Shown: positions 54,378-62,732, counted from the stretch's first letter. The stretch is DNA of 64,000 nucleotides from an uncultured Bacteroides sp. (GCA_945874355.1 CAMCGB010000005.1:62001-126000), one strand, 5' to 3'. Notes: generated by a model not told the origin, from the letters alone. Translations and numbers: made by a program.

Positions 54378-55628
54378 CTAGAGGGTGTCGAGGAGGGAGC
54401 TGAAGATGGACTGCTCGTGGGCAGAGACAAAGCGGGTCTCGATGGGGACATAGAAGCAGCGCTCCATAATCTCGGCGGGCATACCCTTGAAGTCAAGCAG
54501 CCGCTGAACGTCCTTCTCGGTGGTGATGATCGATGCCGTAGGGTTCTTGCGCAGAATCGACTGCAGGCGGTTGATGTCGGACCACTCGTACTTGTGATGG
54601 TCAGGGAAACGCAGCCGGGAGACTATCTTGTAAGTGTCACTGAGATAATTCTTCAGCGCAGTATCATTGGCGATACCGGAAAGAAGAATGGCCTTCTTGG
54701 AGTAGACATAGCGGGGCTCGGTAGAAGGGAAAGCCCTCTCCAGAGGCAGATAGGCGATGGTGGCAAAGAACAGCTTCAGCGGACGAAGCGCCGGCCTGGC
54801 CGAAGGACCGGAAGCACCACCAGCAGCAGTACCCGCCGAAGCACCAGATCCGGCAGAACCAGCCGAACCGGAAGCAGAATCGGCAGCCGAACCAGAGCCA
54901 GCACCGGAAGCAATAGCATAACAAGTGCAGGTCCCCGGGTCATAATTCATAAGAGAAAGCGAAGCGGCAAAAGCTCTCTTCGCCTCATCGTCCATATCCG
55001 GGCTGCACTTCGTAACCACAATAACATCAGCACTATAAATCCGCTCCTTAAGATCGCGCAAGCGCCCCAGCGGAAGAAGACAGTCCTTATTCACCGGACG
55101 GAGACTGTTGACGAGAACCACCGACAGGTCCGCACGCAACTTCCGGTACTGAAACGCATCATCCAGCACAATAAAGTCAGCCTTGGGGAAATTCGAATCC
55201 CAACACTGAGCCGCCTTCTTCGAAGAAGACTGAAGAGACTCAGGATCGCAAAGGAACTTGCAGGCCTCAACCCTGTTCTTATCCACAGCTACAGTCACCG
55301 CAGGAAACTTCTTCTTTATCTGCAGAGGCTCGTCGCCGAACATCAGGCTGCTGCCCCCAACCGTTACCTGCTGGAAGCCCTTGCTCTCCCGCTTATAACC
55401 CCTCGAAAGCACAGCGAGCTGCGAATACTGCCACCTGCGACTCTCCTGCAAAAGACGCAGAACCATCTCCACGAAAGGAGTCTTGCCCGTCCCTCCTGCC
55501 GTCACATTACCCACGCAGACGCTGGGAACGGAAGGAGAAAAAATCTTCCTGCGAGCGGAAGAATAATAACGGTCCCTCAGCTTCAGGCTGAGATAATATG
55601 GAAAAAGAATTATACGGTCAAAACTCAT
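54378..55628 (-). CDS. lpxK: Tetraacyldisaccharide 4'-kinase with a low-complexity insertion
   Basis: 416 residues, longer than the usual 340-370. P-loop GNVTAGGTGKTP (40-51), VLSRGYKR, GDEPLQIKKK, DFIVLDDAFQ and the ERIYSADVIVVTK strand identify LpxK, which phosphorylates the lipid A disaccharide at 4' at the inner membrane. Residues about 241-282 are an almost pure Gly/Ser/Ala run (ASGAGSGSAADSASGSAGSA...) not expected in the family, falling between a core strand and KLFFATIAYLPLERAF. The gene overlaps dusB by 11 bp. Confidence 0.93.
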   Translation of the reverse strand: MSFDRIILFPYYLSLKLRDRYYSSARRKIFSPSVPSVCVGNVTAGGTGKTPFVEMVLRLLQESRRWQYSQLAVLSRGYKRESKGFQQVTVGGSSLMFGDEPLQIKKKFPAVTVAVDKNRVEACKFLCDPESLQSSSKKAAQCWDSNFPKADFIVLDDAFQYRKLRADLSVVLVNSLRPVNKDCLLPLGRLRDLKERIYSADVIVVTKCSPDMDDEAKRAFAASLSLMNYDPGTCTCYAIASGAGSGSAADSASGSAGSAGSGASAGTAAGGASGPSARPALRPLKLFFATIAYLPLERAFPSTEPRYVYSKKAILLSGIANDTALKNYLSDTYKIVSRLRFPDHHKYEWSDINRLQSILRKNPTASIITTEKDVQRLLDFKGMPAEIMERCFYVPIETRFVSAHEQSIFSSLLDTL

Positions 55629-56619
55629 TGTAACGCTCTTCTATAATTGTAAATATTTCCTCCAGCTCATCCCTTGAAAGGGTGGTTACCATCCTCATTC
55701 TCAAGTCCTTGAAATCAGGCAGCCCCTTAAAGTAGCAGGACAGGTGGCGCCTCATCTCATAAATGCCCCGGGGCTCCCCCTTGTGCTCAAGCGAAAGGGC
55801 GAGATGGCGCCTGGCGATGCTGACCCGGGTGTGCACATCCATCTCCGGAAGCAGCTCTCCGGTATTGAGATAATGCCTGATCTCTTTGAAAATCCACGGA
55901 TGCCCGAAGGTGGCGCGACCTATCATTATTGCATCCACTCCGTAGCGGTCAAACGCCAGGGCGGCACCCTTGGGGTCCTTGATGTCCCCGTTGCCTATTA
56001 TCGGAATATGCATCCTGGGATTGTTCTTCACCTGTCCTATCAGACTCCAGTCAGCCTCACCTTTATACATCTGGCACCGGGTCCTGCCGTGGATTGCAAG
56101 TGCCTGGATACCAACATCCTGCAACCTCTCGGCGAGCTCCACAATTATCTTCGAACCCTCATCCCAACCAAGCCGGGTCTTGACCGTGACAGGCTTGCCG
56201 ACCGCCTTGACTATCGCTTCGGTGATGGAGACCATCTTATCGGGGTAACGCATCATCCCCGAACCGGCTCCGCGCCCGGCAATCTTGGTCACCGGACAGC
56301 CGAAATTGATATCTATCACATCGGCCCCGTGCCCCGAAGCGAGCTCAGAGGCCCTTTCGACCATCCTCGCCGCCTCAACCATTGACTCAGGTATATGCCC
56401 GTAAATCTGGATGGCTACAGGAGCCTCGCAGTCGTAGGTATGCAGCTTGGCAATGGCCTTGTCGGCATCCCGGACAAGACCGTCTGAAGGGACGAACTCG
56501 GTATAGACCATATCGGCTCCCCACTCACGGCACAGTATGCGGAAAGAGGCATCTGTGATATCTTCCATAGGTGCAAGCAGCAACGGCCTCGGGCCCAAAT
56601 CCAGAGTTCCTATCTTCAT
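55618..56619 (-). CDS. dusB: tRNA-dihydrouridine synthase (DusB-type)
   Basis: 333 residues from the ATG at 56619; the ORF-track ATG at 56646 is upstream of the -7 element. FMN-barrel motifs: LAPMEDITDASFR, the catalytic Cys in DINFGCPVTKIAGRGAGS, VTVKTRLGWD, IHGRTRCQMYKGEADW, IGNGDIKDP and MIGRATFGHPWIF. It reduces uridines in the tRNA D-loop. It overlaps lpxK by 11 bp, so the two are coupled. Confidence 0.95.
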   Translation of the reverse strand: MKIGTLDLGPRPLLLAPMEDITDASFRILCREWGADMVYTEFVPSDGLVRDADKAIAKLHTYDCEAPVAIQIYGHIPESMVEAARMVERASELASGHGADVIDINFGCPVTKIAGRGAGSGMMRYPDKMVSITEAIVKAVGKPVTVKTRLGWDEGSKIIVELAERLQDVGIQALAIHGRTRCQMYKGEADWSLIGQVKNNPRMHIPIIGNGDIKDPKGAALAFDRYGVDAIMIGRATFGHPWIFKEIRHYLNTGELLPEMDVHTRVSIARRHLALSLEHKGEPRGIYEMRRHLSCYFKGLPDFKDLRMRMVTTLSRDELEEIFTIIEERYNEF

Positions 56620-56625
56620 CGGATG

Positions 56626-56633
56626 CAAAAATA
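56626..56633 (-). promoter_or_regulatory. -7 element of the dusB-lpxK promoter
   Basis: TATTTTTG on the minus strand, with an overlapping second match TAATTTTG just upstream. The ATG is 7 bases downstream, implying a leaderless or near-leaderless mRNA. It lies 13 bases from the divergent GH2 -7 element. Confidence 0.55.
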
Positions 56634-56645
56634 CAAAATTATGCA

Positions 56646-56653
56646 TATATTTG
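56646..56653 (+). promoter_or_regulatory. -7 element of the beta-glucuronidase-like gene
   Basis: TATATTTG, 20 bases before the ATG at 56674. Its -33 region would overlap the dusB -7 element, so the two polymerases could exclude each other. Confidence 0.5.
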
Positions 56654-56673
56654 ATTCTCTAAACCACATCCGT

Positions 56674-58569
56674 ATGAAACGCAGCATCTCATTATTTGCC
56701 ATTTTATCCCTGATTCTCACCGCTTGCGGCGCCACTTCAGGACAGGAATCAAGTCAGGAAAAAAGTTACGACGGCCCCTTCGGGCTCAGCTCCCCGATCC
56801 AGAACGTACAAGGCAGGCAGACCCTGAGCCTGGACGGAGACTGGAAGGCCTTCGTGGACCAGTATGAAACCGGATACTACGACTACCGGCACAACATAAT
56901 GCCGGACGAAAACACCTTCTTCGCCGACAAGAGCTTCGCGGACGACAAGACCAAACTCATTGAGTACGACTTCAATACCGCATCCACGCTGAAGGTTCCC
57001 TCCGACTGGAACACCCAAAGGAGAGAACTCTACTACTACGAAGGGACCATATGGTACCGCCAGAAGTTCCAGGCCGCCCCCAAAGAGGGAAAAAGGCAGT
57101 TCCTGCACTTCGGAGCGGCAAACTATGAAGCCGTTGTGGGCGTGAACGGGAAGCCGATTGCCCGCCACATAGGAGGTTATACTCCTTTCAATGTGGAAGT
57201 TACAAACCTCTTGAAGCAGGGCGAAAACAGCGTCATAGTAAAAGTGGACAACAAACGCAGGCTGGAAGGAGTGCCGACCGTGAACTCCGACTGGTGGAAC
57301 TATGGAGGCATCACCCGCAGCGTGAATCTGGTCGAAGTGCCCGCTACCTTCATCCGTGACTATTGCATCCAGGCCGACGAGAATCAAGACAAGGACGGCT
57401 TCAAGAAAAACGAACCTACCCTGATAAGAGGCTGGGTGCAGCTCGACGGAAAGTATAAGGGCGAAAAGGTACGGCTGAGCATCCCTGAGCTCTCGGTTGA
57501 GCTTGAAACCACCCCGGACGCGGGCGGAATGGCTACTTTCAGCTTCCGCGCCCCCGCCCTCAGATGGTCGCCCGAACAGCCGAAACTCTACGATGTGACC
57601 ATCAGCTCGAACGAAGACTCGATAAGCGACCGCATAGGTTTCAGGACCATCTCCACCAGGGGAAGCGAAGTGCTGCTGAACGGGGAGAAAGTATTCCTCA
57701 AGGGCATTTCCATCCACGAAGAGAGTCCCGAAGCTTCAAAGGGCAGATTCTGCTCCGAACAGGAGGCAAGAACCCTTCTTGGATGGGCTAAAGAGCTGGG
57801 CTGCAACTTTGTACGCCTTGCCCACTATCCCCATAACGAGAATATGGTCAGAGTGGCCGAAGAGATGGGAATAATGGTATGGGACGAGATTCCGGTGTAC
57901 TGGACCATTGACTGGAACAATGAAGATACCTATCTGAACGCCGAGACCCAGCTGGGCGAAATGATAAGCAGGGACCACAACCGGGCGGCCGTGATTGTAT
58001 GGTCGGTAGCCAACGAGACTCCCCGGAAGAGCGAGAGGCTGGAGTTCCTCAGAAAGCTGATGGAGAAGGCCCGCTCCCTTGACGGCACCAGGCTTGTCAG
58101 CGCGGCTATGGAGAAGGACTATCTGGACAGCACGACGGTTACGGTGGAAGACGAACTGCTGGAATTTGCCGATGTGATAAGTTTCAACCAGTACATAGGC
58201 TGGTACGACGGGGACAGCGACAAGTGCGACGCAGTGAAATGGGTATTCCCCGTGGATAAACCCGTGATAGTCACCGAATTGGGCGGAGGAGCAAAAGCCG
58301 GACTGCACGGAAGCGAGAGTGAGCGATTCACCGAAGAGTACCAGAGAAAACTTTACGAGAAGAATATGGCTATGCTGGACCGCATAGATGCGCTTGCAGG
58401 TGTCACCCCCTGGATACTCAAGGACTTCCGCTCGCCGAGACGCTTCCTGCCCGACATCCAGGACGACTACAACCGCAAGGGGCTGCTCTCCGAAAAGGGC
58501 GAGCGCAAGCAGGCATTCTACACCTACAGGGACTGGTCATACAGGGCAGACAGCAAGTCAGAGGAATAG
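56674..58569 (+). CDS. GH2 beta-glucuronidase-like lipoprotein
   Basis: 631 residues from the ATG at 56674; the earlier ORF-track start is upstream of the promoter. Lipoprotein signal MKRSISLFAILSLILTAC. GH2 architecture: sugar-binding domain (YYYEGTIWYRQKF), Ig-like domain, then a TIM barrel with acid/base Glu in WSVANETP and nucleophile Glu in VTELGGGAKAGLHG. Near the C-terminus YNRKGLLSEKG contains the N-x-K motif by which glucuronidases bind the sugar carboxylate. It probably removes glucuronic or galacturonic acid at the cell envelope. It is 24 bases upstream of pepP on the same strand. Confidence 0.85.
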   Translation: MKRSISLFAILSLILTACGATSGQESSQEKSYDGPFGLSSPIQNVQGRQTLSLDGDWKAFVDQYETGYYDYRHNIMPDENTFFADKSFADDKTKLIEYDFNTASTLKVPSDWNTQRRELYYYEGTIWYRQKFQAAPKEGKRQFLHFGAANYEAVVGVNGKPIARHIGGYTPFNVEVTNLLKQGENSVIVKVDNKRRLEGVPTVNSDWWNYGGITRSVNLVEVPATFIRDYCIQADENQDKDGFKKNEPTLIRGWVQLDGKYKGEKVRLSIPELSVELETTPDAGGMATFSFRAPALRWSPEQPKLYDVTISSNEDSISDRIGFRTISTRGSEVLLNGEKVFLKGISIHEESPEASKGRFCSEQEARTLLGWAKELGCNFVRLAHYPHNENMVRVAEEMGIMVWDEIPVYWTIDWNNEDTYLNAETQLGEMISRDHNRAAVIVWSVANETPRKSERLEFLRKLMEKARSLDGTRLVSAAMEKDYLDSTTVTVEDELLEFADVISFNQYIGWYDGDSDKCDAVKWVFPVDKPVIVTELGGGAKAGLHGSESERFTEEYQRKLYEKNMAMLDRIDALAGVTPWILKDFRSPRRFLPDIQDDYNRKGLLSEKGERKQAFYTYRDWSYRADSKSEE

Positions 58570-58593
58570 CAACATCATAATTTACAAGGTGTT

Positions 58594-60381
58594 ATGTCAA
58601 TAGATAAAGACAACGTCCACGTTCAGAGGATAGAGGCTCTCAGAGCTATGATGCGCTCGAAAGACTGGGATGCGGTAGTCCTTTTGGCAGGAGATCCCCA
58701 CTCGAGCGAATACCCCTCGGAACGCTACCGTCAGTGCGAATACTTGACCGGATTCACAGGAGAAGCCGCCGATCTGGTGATAACGCTGGACCACGCGGGG
58801 CTCTGGACGGACAGCCGTTACTTCATCCAGGCAGCCGGGCAGCTCGAAGGTACGGGGGTAGTTCTGCACAAGACCAGGGTCAGCGACGAAGTGAGCATAG
58901 GAGAATGGCTCGCCTCCGAATTCTCGCCCGAAGAAGCGGTGATAGTGGTGGACGGGCAGTGCACCAGCGTCAGTGCGCTGCGCTCTTTGGGATTTGAAGC
59001 GGTAAGCGTCCCGGACCTTCTGGACATAATATGGGAGGACAGGCCCGCTATCCCCCAGAGTCCCATATATATGATAGAATCGGGCGCGGGAAGACAGCAG
59101 AAAATCGAAAGGGTCAGACAGGCCGCCGCTGCCAGGGATTGCAGTTCGATACTTCTCTCAAGCCTTGACGAGATAGCCTGGTGCCTTGACTGCAGGGCCT
59201 CGGATATAGAATACAATCCGTTGATTATAAGCTATCTGCTCATCACCGAAGACAGCGTCGAGTGGTTCGTCCTGAAGACTGACGACTGTCCCTACGAGCA
59301 GACTCTCGCCACAGCCAGCATACTCGAGGGAGAAGGCATTGCGATACGCCCTTATCAGGACATACTCTACCTCGCTTCCACGCTCCAGGGCCGGATGTGG
59401 ATAGACCCTTCGAGCCTTAATCTGGAGCTCTACTCTTCGCTGCTCTCCAACACTGAAGTGAGCCTTTACGAGCAGAAGAGCCCCGTCGCCCTTATGAAGG
59501 CTGTAAAGGATGAGTTTGAAATCCAGAGTCTAAGGAAGGCAATGATAAAAGACGGAGTGGCGATGGAGAACTTTCTTTACTGGCTGGAAAAGAGCCTTGA
59601 AGCCGGCAGGGAGATTGACGAGACGGAAGCTGCGGCAAAACTGCGGGAACTACGGGAGCTGAATCCGGAGTTCCGCAGCGAGAGTTTCAAGACCATATCA
59701 GCATACGGGAAAGGAGGCGCACAGCCCCACTATGTCACTCCCGACTACAATGCTCCCCTGCTGCAGACTTCCGGGCTGTATTTGTGCGACTCTGGAGGCC
59801 AATATACCCTTGGCACGACTGACATCACCCGCACAGTCCCCTTAGGCAAATGCTCCCAACTGGAGATTGAAGATTATACCCTGGTGCTGAAAGCCCACAT
59901 TGACCTTGCAATGGCCGTTTTCCCGGAAGGCACTCCCGGCTGCAGGATTGACGCCCTGGCAAGAGAGGCCCTGTGGCGCAGCAAGCGCAATTTCGGCCAC
60001 GGTACAGGCCACGGAGTAGGCTTTATGCTGGGCGTTCACGAAGGTCCGCAGGACATACGGCAGAACCTCAACCCGGTACCCCTGATGAGCGGAATGGTGC
60101 TTTCCGACGAGCCCGGAATCTATAGGGAGGGCCTTCACGGAGTGCGCCACGAAAACCTGCTGCTGGTCCGTGACGCGGGAGAGAACGAATTTGGGCATTG
60201 GCTTGAGTTTGAGACTCTTACACTATGCCATTTCGACACTTCGGCGCTCGACACAAGTCTGCTCACTTCAGAGCAGCTGGGCTGGCTGAACGAGTATAAC
60301 CGCAAGGTTTACAGCTCTCTGTCGCCCTATCTCTCCTCTTCTGTCGCAGCCTGGCTCGAGGAGAAGACAGAGGCGGTCTGA
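58594..60381 (+). CDS. pepP: Xaa-Pro aminopeptidase (aminopeptidase P family, M24B)
   Basis: 595 residues, the long three-domain form: two creatinase-like N-terminal domains (about 1-310) and a pita-bread domain. Metal ligands are visible as Asp in LCDSGG and TTDITRT, His in GHGTGHGVGF, and Glu in SDEPGIYREG and RHENLL. It removes an N-terminal residue preceding proline; no signal peptide, so cytoplasmic. A repeat of the AGATTTCTC family begins 17 bases after its stop. Confidence 0.95.
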   Translation: MSIDKDNVHVQRIEALRAMMRSKDWDAVVLLAGDPHSSEYPSERYRQCEYLTGFTGEAADLVITLDHAGLWTDSRYFIQAAGQLEGTGVVLHKTRVSDEVSIGEWLASEFSPEEAVIVVDGQCTSVSALRSLGFEAVSVPDLLDIIWEDRPAIPQSPIYMIESGAGRQQKIERVRQAAAARDCSSILLSSLDEIAWCLDCRASDIEYNPLIISYLLITEDSVEWFVLKTDDCPYEQTLATASILEGEGIAIRPYQDILYLASTLQGRMWIDPSSLNLELYSSLLSNTEVSLYEQKSPVALMKAVKDEFEIQSLRKAMIKDGVAMENFLYWLEKSLEAGREIDETEAAAKLRELRELNPEFRSESFKTISAYGKGGAQPHYVTPDYNAPLLQTSGLYLCDSGGQYTLGTTDITRTVPLGKCSQLEIEDYTLVLKAHIDLAMAVFPEGTPGCRIDALAREALWRSKRNFGHGTGHGVGFMLGVHEGPQDIRQNLNPVPLMSGMVLSDEPGIYREGLHGVRHENLLLVRDAGENEFGHWLEFETLTLCHFDTSALDTSLLTSEQLGWLNEYNRKVYSSLSPYLSSSVAAWLEEKTEAV

Positions 60382-60397
60382 CGAGAAGTTGATGAAT

Positions 60398-60460
60398 AGA
60401 TTTCTCCACTCGCTTCGCTCGGTCGAAATGACAAAAAGAAGCACTCGGTCGAAATGACAG
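60398..60460. repeat. AGATTTCTC-family repeat
   Basis: AGATTTCTCCACTCGCTTCG, then CTCGGTCGAAATGACA twice (second copy after AAAAAGAAGCA). It is followed at once by the hairpin core at 60472. It lies between convergent pepP and hemW. Confidence 0.85.
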
Positions 60461-60471
60461 GAAGTGACGCT

Positions 60472-60514
60472 GCGAGCTAAAGCGGTCCCTGAGGAACGGG
60501 ACTTTGCAAGCGCA
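60472..60514. repeat. Copy of the hairpin core word pair
   Basis: GCGAGCTAAAGCGGTCCCTG, AGGAAC, then GGGACTTTGCAAGCGCA: the two words found in the 54118-54235 hairpin, here in opposite order. They can pair as AAAG-cg-GTCCC/GGGACTTT. A separate perfect hairpin GACTTTGC-ttca-GCAAAGTC lies at 60564-60583. The rest of the gap to hemW shows nothing else. Confidence 0.7.
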
Positions 60515-60563
60515 CCCTTGCACAAATTGCTCCTCCTTTCATCAGAAAGGCTGGCCGGGCCGG

Positions 60564-60583
60564 GACTTTGCTTCAGCAAAGTC
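60564..60583. terminator. Perfect 8-bp hairpin between pepP and hemW
   Basis: GACTTTGC-ttca-GCAAAGTC. No T-run on either side. It could serve as a 3'-end stabiliser or terminator for either convergent gene. It repeats the GGGACTTTGC word of the nearby repeat. Confidence 0.45.
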
Positions 60584-60625
60584 GGAAAGGCGCAAAGGCC
60601 AAGGGGTTCGGGGATATGCCCCGTA

Positions 60626-61714
60626 TTATATGAGGGAGGAGATGATGGAGTCGGAGACGAAGAACCGGCTCTCCGGGATGCGCACCCGCGAAGAACCCAC
60701 TCTCTCAAGCAAGCCTTCCGACAGGGCCTTACAGGCAAGACTGCTGTCCAGCAGGTCCTGCTCAACGCCCTCGCAGGTACGCAGCGCAAGCATAATCAGC
60801 TCCTCGCGTATCTGAGCGGGGCTCAGAGTCTCAGCTTCGCTGGTCCAAAGCCCGTCCGAAGGGCTCATCTCCGAATTCCAGCTTCGGCAGTTGCCTATAA
60901 GGGAATGGGCTCCCGGACCCAGCCCGACATAAGGCAGCCGGCTCCAGTAGGCACTGTTGTGCTGCGAGCGCTTTGAATCAAGAGCCCAGGACGAGATTTC
61001 GTAATGCTCATATCCAGCCTCGGCAAGGCAGGTGCATATCTGATTGTACTGCTCGGCGCAAAGTTCATCGGGGCACTCCCTGTACTGGCCCTTCTCACAC
61101 ATGCGGGCAAGAATACTGCCCTCTTCGATGCTGAGCTGGTAAGCCGAAATATGCTCCGGCCTCAGTTCCACAATCGTCCGAAGAGTGGAAGCAAGTATTT
61201 GGGAATCAATATCGAATCCCCCGAAAATCAGATCCAGGCTGATATTGTCAAAGCCCGCTGAACGAAGAAGAGAGAAGGCCTTCAGGGCGAGCGCAGAATC
61301 GTGGCGCCGGTTCATCTTCTTGAGCACCCCGTCGTCGAAAGACTGCACACCCATACTTATGCGGTTGACCCCCAGAGCCTTCAGGGAGCGCAGATATGCC
61401 TGCGGACTGTGCACTATGTCGTCAGGGTTTACTTCCAGGGTAAACTCTCTGTAGTCCGAAGACGGAAGCGCTCTAACTATACGCTCCAGAATAGATGGAG
61501 GCAGCACCGACGGGGTGCCGCCTCCTATATATAAGGTGTTGAGTTCCAGAGTGGAAAGTATCTGGGAGCGCCTGGAAGCTATTTCATTTTCCAGAGCGCT
61601 GACATAAGCTTCGAGCTTTGAGGGAGTCTGACTACGGCCGCGGCACAGTATCACCGAGTAGAAATCGCAGTAGGTGCAGAAACTGCGGCAAAACGGGACG
61701 TGGACGTATATCAT
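60626..61714 (-). CDS. hemW: HemW-like radical SAM protein
   Basis: 362 residues. N-terminal radical SAM cluster motif CRSFCTYCDF (CxxxCxxC), then TLYIGGGTPSVLP, the NPDD strand, RISMGVQSFDDGVLKKMNRR and the HemN-type C-terminal domain (YVGLGPGAHS). HemW is a haem chaperone related to oxygen-independent coproporphyrinogen oxidase but lacking its enzyme activity in studied cases. The gene directly upstream (61729) is 14 bases away on the same strand. Confidence 0.92.
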   Translation of the reverse strand: MIYVHVPFCRSFCTYCDFYSVILCRGRSQTPSKLEAYVSALENEIASRRSQILSTLELNTLYIGGGTPSVLPPSILERIVRALPSSDYREFTLEVNPDDIVHSPQAYLRSLKALGVNRISMGVQSFDDGVLKKMNRRHDSALALKAFSLLRSAGFDNISLDLIFGGFDIDSQILASTLRTIVELRPEHISAYQLSIEEGSILARMCEKGQYRECPDELCAEQYNQICTCLAEAGYEHYEISSWALDSKRSQHNSAYWSRLPYVGLGPGAHSLIGNCRSWNSEMSPSDGLWTSEAETLSPAQIREELIMLALRTCEGVEQDLLDSSLACKALSEGLLERVGSSRVRIPESRFFVSDSIISSLI

Positions 61715-61728
61715 CTTCCCGTCTCAGG

Positions 61729-62646
61729 CTAACGGAGCAGCAGCTCGGCTGAACCCAGAAGCGAAGTGCTGGTATATGCCTGGACAGTGTATATACCCTT
61801 GACGAAGGCAGGGATATTGTTCACATATATACCCAGGTCAACTTCGGTGCCCTGATAATCGACTTCACGGGAAGCGGTAGCCTCCAGAGTTTCGTCTCCG
61901 AGAGTGAAAGTGGTACCCTTGCCGTCGCTGAGCAGGTTGCCGTCAGGATCGAATACCCTCACGAACACCTCCACGGGACCTCTCTGGGCCAGTTCGTTTT
62001 CAACCAGGGACAGGTTCACCAGAAGCCTTGTGACCCTGTTGCTGCGGTCGGTAGTCTTGTCGGCCGATGTGTGGGCCTCCATCCTGATGCCGCGGGCCTT
62101 TATGACAGAACCCACCGTAACTCTACCCGAGAGCTCTTCAACCTGCTGTGCGAGCTCTTCGTTCTGCCTTTTGGCCGATGCGGCTTCCCTGCGGGCCGAT
62201 GCGGCTTCGGCAGTGAGCTTGTGGTTGAGGGTGTTCAGCGAATCGATCTGGGATATGTAGCCTCTCATTATCGAACGCAGAGTGCCGAGCTCCTTTTCGT
62301 AGCTGCGGATCTTGGCCCGGTTGGTGGCCTCGGTCTTTTTGACCTTCTCCACCAGCTGGGCTATCTCTTCGCGGGAGGAGTCCAGCTGGGAGTTGATTGT
62401 ATCGTACTCCGAAGACAGTCCTTCGTAGTCGGCCTGAAGGGCAAGAATCTGCTCCGTAAGGTCCTGCTTCTCACTGTTCAGCTCGCCCACTAGCTTGTTC
62501 TTGGTGGAGGTGACATATATGAGAGCGGCCACAAGCAGCACGGCTACCGCAATCAGGGCATACATCACGGTCTTCAGACCGGAGTTTTCCTTTTTTTCTC
62601 TTTCTTTCCTTTCGAGTCTCTCGAGGGGATCTTCTCTTTCTTCCAT
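61729..62646 (-). CDS. Single-pass membrane protein with coiled coil, function unknown
   Basis: 305 residues. A charged N-terminus (MEEREDPLERLERKEREKKE) precedes one membrane helix (about 24-46), a long coiled coil (about 50-175, heptads in NSEKQDLTEQILALQADYEG) and a beta-rich C-terminal domain of about 130 residues. I do not recognise the family; the layout suggests an inner-membrane protein with a periplasmic rod and head. It is upstream of hemW, probably in the same mRNA, with a hairpin-containing leader of about 60 nt. Confidence 0.75.
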   Translation of the reverse strand: MEEREDPLERLERKEREKKENSGLKTVMYALIAVAVLLVAALIYVTSTKNKLVGELNSEKQDLTEQILALQADYEGLSSEYDTINSQLDSSREEIAQLVEKVKKTEATNRAKIRSYEKELGTLRSIMRGYISQIDSLNTLNHKLTAEAASARREAASAKRQNEELAQQVEELSGRVTVGSVIKARGIRMEAHTSADKTTDRSNRVTRLLVNLSLVENELAQRGPVEVFVRVFDPDGNLLSDGKGTTFTLGDETLEATASREVDYQGTEVDLGIYVNNIPAFVKGIYTVQAYTSTSLLGSAELLLR

Positions 62647-62674
62647 AATAGTTCGTTTTATTCTTCAAACCTTA

Positions 62675-62692
62675 GTTCCGCAAACGCGGAAC
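62675..62692 (-). other. Hairpin in the leader of the coiled-coil membrane protein gene
   Basis: GTTCCGC-4 nt-GCGGAAC, a perfect 7-bp stem, lies about 30 bases before the ATG and inside the predicted leader. Possible mRNA stabiliser; no T-run on the minus strand. Confidence 0.45.
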
Positions 62693-62711
62693 ATCTTTTA
62701 GTCAAACTATG

Positions 62712-62719
62712 CAAAAGTA
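62712..62719 (-). promoter_or_regulatory. -7 element for the coiled-coil protein/hemW unit
   Basis: TACTTTTG on the minus strand, a consensus match giving a leader of about 60 nt. It is divergent from the gene at 62762. Confidence 0.5.
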
Positions 62720-62732
62720 GCAAATAATATGC

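Noticed and set aside
54191-54496. 101-aa minus-strand ORF with CHFDRAKRVEKS
   Set aside because: Translation of the dispersed repeat running into the lpxK 3' end in another frame.
54417-55646. 409-aa plus-strand ORF
   Set aside because: Antisense to lpxK, including the complement of its low-complexity insertion.
60268-60789. 173-aa minus-strand ORF with ISTERSEWRNL
   Set aside because: Translation of the repeat after pepP and the antisense ends of pepP and hemW.
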